DNA from: an uncultured Clostridia bacterium
GTDB taxonomy: Bacteria > Bacillota > Clostridia > Lachnospirales > CAMVHY01
DNA: 13,731 nt
Direction: 5' to 3'
NCBI GenBank assembly: GCA_947167415.1
Contig: CAMVHY010000007.1
Coordinates: 1 to 13,731, forward strand
Below are positions 1-7,880 of the stretch, in pieces. Positions within the stretch are counted from its first letter, which is position 1, and each line of letters starts with the position of its first letter. The position numbers and the translations under genes were made by a program. Under the pieces are notes generated by a model that searched no databases, was not told the origin of the DNA, and saw only the letters and a program-made list of their open reading frames with translations.

Positions 1-58
1 TTATCATTTATTGCTTTGTTACTTCCTTTAATTTTTTTTCGCCTTTGTCGACACTCTC
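1..58 (-). mobile_element. End of an IS5-like insertion sequence, cut by window edge
   Basis: Positions 43-58 (CTTTGTCGACACTCTC) match 14 of 16 bases with the right terminal repeat of the decayed IS at 8516-8531 (TTTTGTCTACACTCTC). In both places the repeat is followed by TA, the likely target dinucleotide. The orientation is the same, so the transposase, if present, would read on the minus strand and lie to the left, outside the window. The 42 bases inside the repeat are purine-rich on the minus strand, like the 5' part of the other copy, but I could not align a protein. The call rests on the terminal repeat alone. Confidence 0.45.
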
Positions 59-60
59 TA

Positions 61-344
61 GAATGTTGGTAAGATATCGTTACTTGTTTTGATAAAACTT
101 TAGATACCTTTTATCGCTTTTATTTTTGTTCGTTGCATCCTTTTATTTCTCTTATCCTTTTCTTATTTTTTCTTGAGTAGATATCCGTCTAAGACAAATT
201 TTTTTATTTGTCAAGAGATGACTCGATTTTTTTATTAATTTTATATATGTTGGAACATTTATTTCGTTTCCAATCTTAGTGTCGTTTTTGTTTTTAATTT
301 ATTTTTTTTAATACCTCATGAAAATGATTGTTTGACATAAAAAA
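61..344. other. Intergenic stretch with no recognisable gene
   Basis: About 285 bases, T-rich on the plus strand, with no supported open frame. Two small inverted repeats are visible. One is at 193-212 (GACAAAT, six T, ATTTGTC), a perfect 7-bp stem not followed by a U tract on either strand. The other is TTGGAA/TTCCAA at about 251-273. A minus-strand TTGACA (209-214) has only TAGACG 17 bases further on, so it is a poor promoter. The pyrimidine-rich run at 100-178 resembles in composition the 5' part of the IS at 8395-8531 and may be old IS sequence. I cannot show that. Confidence 0.4.
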
Positions 345-388
345 TAATAAATAAAAAAGGCTGAAGAAAAATAAAATCTTCGACCTTT
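345..388 (-). terminator. Rho-independent terminator of gap
   Basis: On the minus strand AAAGGTCGAAGA (388-377) pairs with TCTTCAGCCTTT (367-356). There is one U-G wobble and one mismatch, around a loop of about nine bases. A run of T with few interruptions follows. It lies about 40 bases past the gap stop codon, which fits termination of a single-gene transcript. Confidence 0.75.
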
Positions 389-426
389 CTTATAAGCAAT
401 AATAAAAATCAATACGCTAAAAAAAA

Positions 427-1449
<1,023 letters not shown>

Positions 1450-1486
1450 TTACTCAAAACAAAAAATGCAGAAAAACTGCGACATG

Positions 1487-1495
1487 ATTATAACA
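1487..1495 (-). promoter_or_regulatory. Extended -10 promoter of gap
   Basis: The minus strand reads TGTTATAAT, an extended -10 (TGn plus perfect TATAAT), about 58 bases before the gap start codon. No good -35 lies at 16-18 bases. The best is TGAATA at 18. The same nine bases precede the PBP gene and greA. A small stem, GCAG-TTTTT-CTGC (about 1468-1480, minus), lies in the leader and is followed by a T run. It is probably too weak for a terminator. Confidence 0.6.
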
Positions 1496-1563
1496 CATAA
1501 AGTCAAAACTTATTCACATTTTCTTTTTGATGTGTAAATTTATTTTTATTGGATACTGTCTAA

Positions 1564-1752
1564 CTACAAATACATAAAGGTACAACGGAGATAAATAGAA
1601 ACGATGAAAACATCAAGAGTCTTAGCGTAGTAAGTGACGATATCACGTCAACGTTTAAAAGCAAGGAAGTTATTTTCAATAATATGTCTAAAACGGTAAA
1701 GTATATGAGCATAACCACGCTGTTCAATTTTGTTGCACTGAGGATGAGTAAC
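1564..1752 (-). pseudogene. 3' fragment of an IS5-family transposase
   Basis: Reading the minus strand from 1752 to the TAG at 1564-1566 gives about 62 codons. They include RHIIENNFLAFKR, then a TGA (1648-1650), then RDIVTYYAKTLDVFIVSIY. This matches the C-terminal end of IS5-family DDE transposases (RH-x-(I/V)-EN-x-F-x-x-(L/F)-KRWR-x-I-x-T-x-YAK), including the catalytic Glu of the DDE triad within IEN. The TGA replaces the Trp expected in KRWR. Everything upstream is missing, so this is a dead remnant. Just past its stop lies GATACTGTCTAA, which looks like an IS5-type terminal repeat, but no partner is present. It differs from the IS at 7881-8531 and is a separate element. Confidence 0.75.
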
Positions 1753-1757
1753 CGATT

Positions 1758-3032
1758 TCATGTTTCATTTTTATTTTTGTCATCACTACTAAATCTCGGA
1801 CTTTCCATTTCACTTCTTTTGGTTTCTTTGAGACAACTTAAACACGGCATAACACACGATAATATTTTTTTTGGTCCTGGCAAAAATTTATATTTATATT
1901 TATAATCTAAAATCGCAAAAACAACAAGCAGTGCAATCGGAATCGGAGCGTAAAGCCAACTCCAAAACCAACCAACACCAACTGAAATTAAACCGAAAAA
2001 AATTACTTTACCGGTGTGGTTCTGAAAAAAACTTTTTATCAAGCCAACTTCAGCTTTGGAAATATACTTATATTCTCGCCATTCTTGGGAATTATTTATC
2101 TGTTTTTTTAACGTAATTTCCGCATCAACCAATTGCCATTCATTTGAGCTTTTCTTTTTAATACGATGCAATAAAACTACGTTATTTTTCTCATCCCTAC
2201 GAAGAAAAAATATGGATCCGTTGGTTTCGTAAATTTTGCACTCAATGGCTCCCATATCAACTTGATCACCAACTTTAAAATCAAGATTCTCGTTCGTAAT
2301 AACAAATCGCAAACTAATCATATCTTCCATATAGCCATCACAACAATTTTTTGTTTCAAAATTGTTTTTTAACCCGGTTGATAACGAATATGGATCTTGA
2401 AGTAAATACGGATCATCACTCAGAGAAGATCGTGCAAACACATAAACCTTTAGAGAATTTTTTTTATCTTCATCAATATTATTAATATTAATTCCAAGAT
2501 CAGTTGAAATAATTTGTTTAAATTTATCGCCGGTAATATTGATTTTAGAACAATCATTAAAACGCATAAGAAAGTCGTCATTTTGACGAGAATTTAAATT
2601 TTCCACCATAAATGAAATGTCTAAGGGCTCCCATGATTTATTTTCTTCACTGTACTCTACAATGTCTCCATTTGAAAATTGATACCAACCAACCTCTTTT
2701 TTATTTTCAGGCGTCGCTTTTTCTGCTTCTTTTTCATCCATTTTTTTATCTACAAGACAAAACCGTACTTTTCTTCTTTCATGACAATTGTAATTTATAT
2801 ACAAAGCCCCATAATCATTTTTTTTAATTTGCGGATCATAGCTTTTATCTAGATTCCACATGCCTGGCTTATCGCATCGCCGGTGTGTATAAAAATAACA
2901 ATAATAATTACCATCACCATCTTCGTTTTCATTTTTTAAACCAAAATCTTTCCATTTGATACAAATACGACTGGATCCATTAGACAATTTATTATTAAGC
3001 AACGATTTTTCGTTGTCATTTTTGAATTCCAT
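1758..3032 (-). CDS. Unrecognised 424-aa protein with C-terminal membrane hairpin
   Basis: I do not recognise this family. There is no signal peptide, and the first 335 or so residues look soluble, hydrophilic and rich in Asn, Asp, Lys and aromatics. Many Cys occur there, including a CC pair in NCCDGYMEDM. Two hydrophobic segments at about 344-360 (rich in Gly, Trp and Phe) and 364-380 are joined by a short Tyr-Ala-Pro-Ile-Pro turn. A basic stretch (KYKYKF) follows, then a C-x3-C-x2-C cluster (Cys393, 397, 400) and an acidic/Asn tail. This predicts a large cytoplasmic domain tethered by a membrane hairpin. The ATG follows a weak GGTGGG site, and a near-consensus promoter lies 50 bases upstream, so it is probably expressed. 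It is transcribed alone, and its stop (TGA, 1758-1760) touches an IS fragment, so the C-terminus could have been altered by that insertion. A domain of secreted or host-directed type is possible but not shown. Confidence 0.7.
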   Translation of the reverse strand: MEFKNDNEKSLLNNKLSNGSSRICIKWKDFGLKNENEDGDGNYYCYFYTHRRCDKPGMWNLDKSYDPQIKKNDYGALYINYNCHERRKVRFCLVDKKMDEKEAEKATPENKKEVGWYQFSNGDIVEYSEENKSWEPLDISFMVENLNSRQNDDFLMRFNDCSKINITGDKFKQIISTDLGININNIDEDKKNSLKVYVFARSSLSDDPYLLQDPYSLSTGLKNNFETKNCCDGYMEDMISLRFVITNENLDFKVGDQVDMGAIECKIYETNGSIFFLRRDEKNNVVLLHRIKKKSSNEWQLVDAEITLKKQINNSQEWREYKYISKAEVGLIKSFFQNHTGKVIFFGLISVGVGWFWSWLYAPIPIALLVVFAILDYKYKYKFLPGPKKILSCVMPCLSCLKETKRSEMESPRFSSDDKNKNET

Positions 3033-3081
3033 ATTTAAACTTACCCACCAAATTTATTTTTATTTCAAAGCCTTAATTTGT

Positions 3082-3110
3082 ATTTTATCACGAAAAAAAA
3101 TTAATGTCAA
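3082..3110 (-). promoter_or_regulatory. Strong sigma-A promoter of the 424-aa gene
   Basis: The minus strand has a perfect TTGACA (3110-3105), a 17-base spacer and TAAAAT (3087-3082). The expected start of transcription is near 3075, giving a leader of about 43 bases. This is one of the two best promoters in the window, unexpected for an unknown gene. Confidence 0.8.
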
Positions 3111-3169
3111 TACATTTTTTGTTTTTGTTTAATTCTCTCAAAAAATTTGGCTTTAAAGTCTATTCTATA

Positions 3170-3201
3170 TAAAAAAAAAAGAATTGCTTTTGACGCAATC
3201 C
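3170..3201 (-). terminator. Terminator downstream of the PBP gene and its tail frame
   Basis: On the minus strand GGATTGC (3201-3195) pairs with GCAATTC (3187-3181) in seven pairs, one G-U, with a loop GTCAAAA. A run of at least ten T follows (3180 to 3171). It begins five bases past the second stop codon (3206-3208), not the first (3374-3376). This spacing suggests that the longer frame was the original gene. Confidence 0.85.
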
Positions 3202-3205
3202 GTTT

Positions 3206-3373
3206 TTAACTTTCTGACATAACTGGCTCAGTTTCCATGATATTAATATTTTCTTTTTCTTCATTGTTTTGCTCGACAGTTTTATTTTCAATAGTTTGCT
3301 GTATTTCAACCTCTTCAGAATTTTTTGTTTCCGTACTTTCAGTTATTTTTGCTTCAGGTTCTTTTTTTTCACT
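3206..3373 (-). pseudogene. Stranded 55-codon acidic tail of the PBP gene
   Basis: Directly after the PBP stop codon TAA (3374-3376), the same frame stays open for 55 codons. It then ends at a TAA (3206-3208) beside the terminator. The residues continue the style of the PBP tail: SEKKEPEAKITES just after the stop, then more Glu, Lys, Thr and Asn, closing with METEPVMSES. No start codon with a Shine-Dalgarno site serves it. The simplest reading is a nonsense change of a Glu or Gln codon (xAA to TAA) that cut about 55 residues from a low-complexity tail. A sequencing error or stop-codon readthrough are the alternatives. Confidence 0.75.
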
Positions 3374-5809
3374 TTAAGGATCCTTTTTTTCAATTTCTTT
3401 TTCTTTTGTTTCAGACTCTTCCGTATTAGATTCATGTTCTTTTTTTTCAGAGTTATCGTTTTGTCTAACTCCTTGGTGTATCACGCAAAATTTTTTTGGC
3501 TGCGTATTATCAAAAAATAATTCGCTCGACATACATCCAAATGATTTACAAGCATCTGTAGCCAAAGCACCGCTTTTTTTGCAAATGTTTGCTCCAACCA
3601 AACCATTTGGCTTATCAAAATTTTTTTCTTTTAATCCAAGTGTCTCATGAATCTCTTCCATAACCGTACTCCATAACTTCAAATGATATCCGCGGTCTTC
3701 TTTCATTGTTTTCGGATGATCAAATCCTAACCAAATTCCTGCAACATAATACGGCGTATAACCTACAAACATTAAATCTTTTGTATCATTTGTCGTTCCA
3801 GTTTTTCCTGCGATACAAACTTTTGATTTTTTAAATTTTGCTTTTGTTCCAGTCCCACTTTTTACAACATCTTGCATCATATCTGTCAAAATATATGCCG
3901 ACTGTTCCTCCAAAACTTTTCGTGGCGCAACTTTATTTTCCAATAATAAATTATTATCGTGATCCAAAACACTTTTATAAAATACTGGCTTATTATATTT
4001 TCCTAAATTTGCAATTGTTCCAAACGCAGCCGTTGCTTCAATTTGATTTATTCCATGAGTTAAACCTCCTAAAGCTGTCGCGGCAACTTTATCGCTATAA
4101 ATTTTCCCATTTATATTTTCGTTTTCAACTAACGTCGTAAAACCAAACTTTAATAAATAATCAAAGCAATTCGCAACTCCCGTGTTTATCATATTTTTTA
4201 CTGCTACGATATTCATCGATAATTTAATTGCATCACGAATCGTTGAAGGACCACGATAATTTTTATAATAATTTTTTGGGCTATAACCATCACTTGTTGC
4301 AAAAGGTGCATCATCAATAATTGTTGCTGCCGTTGCTTTTTTTAAATCTATTGCTGGAGCAAACGAAGCTAAAATTTTAAAAACGGAACCAGGTTGACGC
4401 TCTGAATCAATCGCCCGATTTAATTCAAAATCTAAATTTTTTTCGCCACGCCCACCTCGAATTGCTCTGACTTCTCCAGTTTTATAATCAATAATAATCA
4501 TTGCGGATTGCGGTTGCGGAACAATTACTGTTTTTTCTGCCAAAACTTCATCATTTGCTCTAAGTAAATTATTTTTTTCTTGCGCAACAAAATTATTAAT
4601 CTGATTTTGATTTTTATTTTTCAAAACTGTCCGCTTTTCAAAATTCTTTGTTTCGCCAGTATTTTTATTTGCAGTTGTTAAATAATATATAACATCAAAC
4701 TCATTATCAGCTTTTGGAAAAAAATTATCGTTTTTAAAATGTTTGTCCATTATGTTTTGCATTCTTGTATCAATCGTCGAATAAATTTTTAATCCGCCAT
4801 TATAAATTAAATCTATGGCTTCACTTTTTGACAAATTTTTTTGTTCTTGTAAATCGCGTGTAACATCCTGAATTAACTTATCAACAAAATAACTATGACA
4901 AGTTTTTTTTTCACTCTTTTCTTTTTTGGTCTGAGAGATTTTTAAATAAACATCTTCTTGCGTTGCATTTTCATATTCTTCTTGAGTTATAAAATTTAAA
5001 TCCAACATTTTTTTTAACACAACATTTTTTCGCGTTTTATTATTTTCAGGATTTTTATCTGGTGCATAATAAGCAGGAGATTTTGTAATTGCAGCAATAA
5101 CTGCACACTCTGCTAAATCTAAATCTTTTACGTCTTTATTAAAATAATAATTTGCTGCCGTTTTTACACCGTTTAAGCCGTGATACAAATAAATTGCATT
5201 TAAATAAACTTCGAGTATATGATCCTTTGCACTTTTTTTGCTGCCAAATTCTTTTATCAAGTCTTTTTCAAGTTTTATAGCAAGATATTGCTCTTTTATT
5301 TTTGTTTTTATGCTGTTATGAGAAACTTTTGTAATCGTATTTTTTATTAATTGTTGAGTGATTGTACTTGCACCCTGAACTTTATTTTTTGTTATTTTAG
5401 TTATTATCGCACGAAAAATACCTTTCAGATCGACACCATTATGTTCATAAAATCTCTCGTCTTCGATAGCAATAAACGCATGCTGTAAATTTTTTGGTAT
5501 GTTATCGAGCGTTACATATTCTCTATTTTCAGTCCCATTAATTTTATCGTATTCATTATAATTTATATCGTAAATTGTTGACGTATAAATATTTGGCATA
5601 ATATTTATATTTTTAACTTGACCGGGGCTTTCTTGTATTCCCATATAAATTCCAAATGATATTCCAGTTGCAATAAAAAAAATAATGCACAGCAAAAAAA
5701 TAAATAGCTTAAAAAATCTTTTTCGTTTTCGACGGCGTTTTGTTTTTTTTTGTCGTCGTATTTTATCAAGATCATCTAAAGTCATATTCGTAATTTTTTT
5801 TTCTCGCAT
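3374..5809 (-). CDS. mrcA: Class A penicillin-binding protein (PBP1A family)
   Basis: Bifunctional membrane enzyme that polymerises lipid II into glycan strands and crosslinks the stem peptides. With the ATG at 5809 the protein has 811 residues. They form a short basic cytoplasmic region, one membrane segment (about 33-54), and a GT51 transglycosylase with catalytic Glu116 in EDERFYEHNGVD and motifs QGASTITQQLIKN and LEVYLNAIYL. The transpeptidase follows with Ser475 (GSVFK), SMN at 531-533 and KTGTT at 669-673. A Cys-containing region follows, then a hydrophilic tail rich in Glu, Lys and Ser. I prefer the ATG at 5809, because AGGAG lies eight bases before it. A GTG at 5818 in the same frame overlaps that site. 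All catalytic motifs are intact, so the in-frame stop at 3374-3376 shortens only the acidic tail. It is a single-gene transcript. Confidence 0.95.
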   Translation of the reverse strand: MREKKITNMTLDDLDKIRRQKKTKRRRKRKRFFKLFIFLLCIIFFIATGISFGIYMGIQESPGQVKNINIMPNIYTSTIYDINYNEYDKINGTENREYVTLDNIPKNLQHAFIAIEDERFYEHNGVDLKGIFRAIITKITKNKVQGASTITQQLIKNTITKVSHNSIKTKIKEQYLAIKLEKDLIKEFGSKKSAKDHILEVYLNAIYLYHGLNGVKTAANYYFNKDVKDLDLAECAVIAAITKSPAYYAPDKNPENNKTRKNVVLKKMLDLNFITQEEYENATQEDVYLKISQTKKEKSEKKTCHSYFVDKLIQDVTRDLQEQKNLSKSEAIDLIYNGGLKIYSTIDTRMQNIMDKHFKNDNFFPKADNEFDVIYYLTTANKNTGETKNFEKRTVLKNKNQNQINNFVAQEKNNLLRANDEVLAEKTVIVPQPQSAMIIIDYKTGEVRAIRGGRGEKNLDFELNRAIDSERQPGSVFKILASFAPAIDLKKATAATIIDDAPFATSDGYSPKNYYKNYRGPSTIRDAIKLSMNIVAVKNMINTGVANCFDYLLKFGFTTLVENENINGKIYSDKVAATALGGLTHGINQIEATAAFGTIANLGKYNKPVFYKSVLDHDNNLLLENKVAPRKVLEEQSAYILTDMMQDVVKSGTGTKAKFKKSKVCIAGKTGTTNDTKDLMFVGYTPYYVAGIWLGFDHPKTMKEDRGYHLKLWSTVMEEIHETLGLKEKNFDKPNGLVGANICKKSGALATDACKSFGCMSSELFFDNTQPKKFCVIHQGVRQNDNSEKKEHESNTEESETKEKEIEKKDP

Positions 5810-5836
5810 AAATTTCACTCCTGATATTTAAATAAA

Positions 5837-5845
5837 ATTATAACA
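5837..5845 (-). promoter_or_regulatory. Extended -10 promoter of the PBP gene
   Basis: The minus strand reads TGTTATAAT, about 27 bases before the start codon. The -35 region offers only weak matches (CAGACA at a 16-base spacing). The same nine bases occur before gap and greA. Confidence 0.55.
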
Positions 5846-5898
5846 TAAAATTTAATTTTGTCTGGGCAAGAAAAATTTTAAAAGAGTAGAAATTAAAT

Positions 5899-5927
5899 TT
5901 GAAAAAAAATTTTTTTTTAAGTAGAAT
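5899..5927 (+). promoter_or_regulatory. Promoter of rpmF
   Basis: TTGAAA (5899-5904), 17-base A/T spacer, TAGAAT (5922-5927), each one base from consensus. It points at rpmF and shares the 5810-5969 gap with the opposing PBP promoter. Confidence 0.65.
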
Positions 5928-5969
5928 GGTTTGGTTGTAGAAAAAAATAAAAATTGGAGGGATGAAATT

Positions 5970-6173
5970 ATGTCAATATGTCCAAAGTATAGAGTTTCAA
6001 AATCTCGTGGAAGAAAAAGAAGATTTGCTAGTTGGATATCAAAAGTAAAATTACCAAAGTTAGTTAAATGCAAAAAATGCGGGGCATATGCATTAGCACA
6101 TAAAGTTTGTCGCGCGTGTGGAAATTATAATGGGCGATTAATTATTGAAAAAAAATTAAAGAATGGCGAATAA
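5970..6173 (+). CDS. rpmF: 50S ribosomal protein L32
   Basis: Small zinc-ribbon protein of the large ribosomal subunit. The start is the ATG at 5970, eight bases after GGAGGG, giving 67 residues, close to the usual 55-65. The N-terminal half is basic (VSKSRGRKRRFASW), as in L32. The zinc ribbon has Cys34-x2-Cys37 and Cys47-x2-Cys50 in CKKCGAYALAHKVCRACG. GNYNGRLII is the conserved ending, followed by a short Lys-rich extension. This is the four-Cys (zinc-binding) form. It has its own promoter and terminator. The DUF177 gene and fatty-acid genes that often flank rpmF are absent. Confidence 0.95.
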   Translation: MSICPKYRVSKSRGRKRRFASWISKVKLPKLVKCKKCGAYALAHKVCRACGNYNGRLIIEKKLKNGE

Positions 6174-6188
6174 AAAATTATTTTGAGT

Positions 6189-6237
6189 AAAACATTCGGT
6201 TTGAATATAAAAAATCAGCCGGATGTTTTATTTTTTT
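6189..6237 (+). terminator. Terminator of rpmF
   Basis: AAAACATTCGG (6189-6199) pairs with CCGGATGTTTT (6219-6229) in 11 pairs with one wobble, followed by ATTTTTTT. It sits 15 bases past the rpmF stop. Confidence 0.88.
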
Positions 6238-6276
6238 GTCAAAAATTTGATTTTGCCTTGAAAAAAGGATTTTTTT

Positions 6277-6305
6277 TTGCGTATTAAATTTTATTTTGGT
6301 ATAAG
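6277..6305 (+). promoter_or_regulatory. Candidate promoter of spoIID
   Basis: TTGCGT (6277-6282), 17-base spacer ending in TGG, then TATAAG (6300-6305), an extended -10. A second option is TTGAAA at 6259 with TATTAA at 6282-6287. I found no convincing sigma-E type site, although spoIID is a sigma-E gene in Bacillus subtilis. Confidence 0.45.
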
Positions 6306-6332
6306 AGTGAGGTTTTTGTCTTACTTTTTTTT
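6306..6332 (+). promoter_or_regulatory. Hairpin plus T-run in the spoIID leader
   Basis: AGTGAGG (6306-6312) and TCTTACT (6319-6325) can form seven pairs, two of them G-U, followed by a run of T up to 6332, just before the AGGAGG at 6337-6342. If transcription starts upstream (the TATTAA option), this is terminator-like and could act as an attenuator. If it starts at about 6312, the hairpin cannot form. Confidence 0.3.
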
Positions 6333-6353
6333 ATTAGGAGGAATTTTTTTGAC

Positions 6354-7781
6354 ATGAAAAAATTTTTATTTGCAATTATTTTTATCGCTATGTTTTTATC
6401 TCAAGCAAAATTTATCTTTGCGAAAGATCAAACAATAAGAATTGGACTTGAATCTCAAAAAGATATGGTTATAAAAAACAAAAAAATTTATATCGGGATA
6501 AAAGATAAATTTATTGATTGTTCGATTGAAACGAAAACAAATTTTAAAATAAATATGCTTGATGGTTTTTATTTAAAATTGGGAAAAACTTTTTCGTCCT
6601 ATAAGGATGTTTTACAAGCAAAAAAAGAACTGGCGAAAAATAATTTAAGAGCGATGATTTATGTTAATGATGTTGATTTATTTTTTTTGTGTACAGAAAG
6701 AAAAGAAACGCCGATATTAAACCAAGATGATGAAATAATTAATGCCAACGGGAAAAAAATGTTTTGCATAGATAATGGCGAAGATGTGATTTTATTGGAT
6801 TGTGATAATTTGAAGATAAAAACTGAAAGCGATGGTTTAATTGAACTTGGAAACAGAAAATATTGTGGTGATTTAGAATTTAATTATGATGTGGAAAAGA
6901 AAAAAATTATCGCGATAAATAATTTGGATTTTGATAAATATTTATCTTGTGTGCTCGGAACAGAAATGCCTTTTAATTGGCATAAGGAAGCTGTAAAATC
7001 ACAGGCGATTGTTTTAAGAACGTACTTGACAAAAAAAATTAAAAATAAGCCACATAAAAATTATGATTTATGTGATTGTGGGCATTGTCAAATTTATAAA
7101 GGATTTGATAAAAATTTTTGTGGCTTGGAAAAAATAATTAAAGAGACGAATGATTTGTGTATATATTATGGCGATGATTTAATCGACGCGGTTTTTTTTT
7201 CAAGCAGTGGTGGCGCAACAGAAAATTCTGAAAATGTTTGGGGAAATAAAGTTGATTATCTAAGAAGCAAAAAAAATGATTTAAATTTAATGGAAGAAAA
7301 TAAAATTTGGTCGCATGAATTTTTGGGCTCGCAAATAAAAAAAATGTTGGCACAAAAAAATATTGATATCGGAAATATTACTGAGTGTAAAATTTTAGAA
7401 AATGCACCGAGCGGAAGAGTTAATAAATTATTATTGGTTGGAACTTTGGGAGAAAAAATTTTGGTTAAAGAAGAAATACGGAATTTTTTTAAATTGGAAA
7501 ACGGACAAATTCTTGAAAGTAGAATGTTTGATTTGAAAACGCAAAATTTTTTAGATGAAAATAATGAATTGGATTGCGTGATAAAAATTTTTGGCAAAGG
7601 ATATGGTCATGGAGTTGGAATGAGTCAATTCGGAGCAAAATTTTTGGCAGAATCAGGATTTAAATTTGACGAGATAATAAAATATTATTATTCGGGCGTG
7701 CAAATAAAAAGTCGTCGGCAAAAACCGGCGGCATTTTTTTATGCGATAAAAATTTATGCTACATATGAAAACTGTTTTTAA
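6354..7781 (+). CDS. spoIID: SpoIID/LytB-type peptidoglycan lytic transglycosylase
   Basis: Secreted or membrane-tethered enzyme that cleaves denuded glycan strands. In sporulating Firmicutes it works with SpoIIP and SpoIIM during engulfment. The 475-residue product begins with a signal peptide or anchor (residues 1-23). A SPOR-like stretch at about 71-112 (GFYLKLGKTFSSYKDVLQA) follows. The SpoIID domain runs from about 185 to 450, with Glu204 in LGTEMP as the likely catalytic acid, AVKSQAIVLRTYL, FFSSSGGATENSENVWG and GYGHGVGMSQFGA. His234, Cys240 and the CGHC at 242-245 resemble the zinc-binding residues reported in Clostridioides difficile SpoIID. The start ATG lies 11 bases after AGGAGG. 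The last 23 or so codons are odd. They run through a terminator hairpin and show no family similarity, so the original stop was probably near residue 452. Confidence 0.92.
   Translation: MKKFLFAIIFIAMFLSQAKFIFAKDQTIRIGLESQKDMVIKNKKIYIGIKDKFIDCSIETKTNFKINMLDGFYLKLGKTFSSYKDVLQAKKELAKNNLRAMIYVNDVDLFFLCTERKETPILNQDDEIINANGKKMFCIDNGEDVILLDCDNLKIKTESDGLIELGNRKYCGDLEFNYDVEKKKIIAINNLDFDKYLSCVLGTEMPFNWHKEAVKSQAIVLRTYLTKKIKNKPHKNYDLCDCGHCQIYKGFDKNFCGLEKIIKETNDLCIYYGDDLIDAVFFSSSGGATENSENVWGNKVDYLRSKKNDLNLMEENKIWSHEFLGSQIKKMLAQKNIDIGNITECKILENAPSGRVNKLLLVGTLGEKILVKEEIRNFFKLENGQILESRMFDLKTQNFLDENNELDCVIKIFGKGYGHGVGMSQFGAKFLAESGFKFDEIIKYYYSGVQIKSRRQKPAAFFYAIKIYATYENCF
7711..7740 (+). terminator. Terminator hairpin inside the 3' end of spoIID
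   Basis: GTCGTCGG (7711-7718) pairs with CCGGCGGC (7725-7732) in eight pairs, two of them G-U, around a CAAAAA loop. ATTTTTTT follows. It is the most GC-rich spot nearby and has the exact form of an intrinsic terminator, yet lies 41 bases before the stop codon and encodes SRRQKPAAFF. A transcript ending here would lack a stop codon. Confidence 0.8.
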
Positions 7782-7824
7782 AAAACATGATGCATTAAAA
7801 AAAAATTTTATATGCAAACAATTT

Positions 7825-7844
7825 AATTCAAAAAAATTTGAATT
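7825..7844. repeat. Perfect palindrome beside a promoter
   Basis: AATTCAAA and TTTGAATT flank a four-A loop, ending five bases before the TTGACA at 7850. No U tract follows, so it is not a terminator. It could be an operator or chance in AT-rich DNA. Confidence 0.4.
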
Positions 7845-7849
7845 ACCTC

Positions 7850-7878
7850 TTGACAAATAAAAATTTTTGTTTTAAAAT
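7850..7878 (+). promoter_or_regulatory. Strong orphan promoter at the IS edge
   Basis: TTGACA (7850-7855), 17-base spacer, TAAAAT (7873-7878), near consensus. Transcription would start at about 7885, inside the decayed IS, antisense to its transposase. The next gene is greA, more than 800 bases away, with its own promoter. It looks like a promoter separated from its target by the IS. Confidence 0.65.
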
Positions 7879-7880
7879 TA

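Noticed and set aside
1510..1518. TTATTCACA, a match to the DnaA-box pattern
   Set aside because: It is a single box with no cluster or AT-rich unwinding element pattern beside it, so it does not support an origin.
1648..1650. TGA in place of Trp in the transposase fragment, hinting at a TGA=Trp code
   Set aside because: The importer lipoprotein gene ends in TGA within an ATGA overlap, the 424-aa gene also ends in TGA, and the other IS remnant has TAG at a conserved Trp. This is decay, not recoding.
5810..5818. GTG at 5818 as the PBP start
   Set aside because: It overlaps the Shine-Dalgarno (AGGAG). The ATG at 5809 has proper spacing.
5931..5969. Longer L32 frame beginning at 5931
   Set aside because: It runs across the Shine-Dalgarno and adds residues not found in L32. 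The ATG at 5970 is right.
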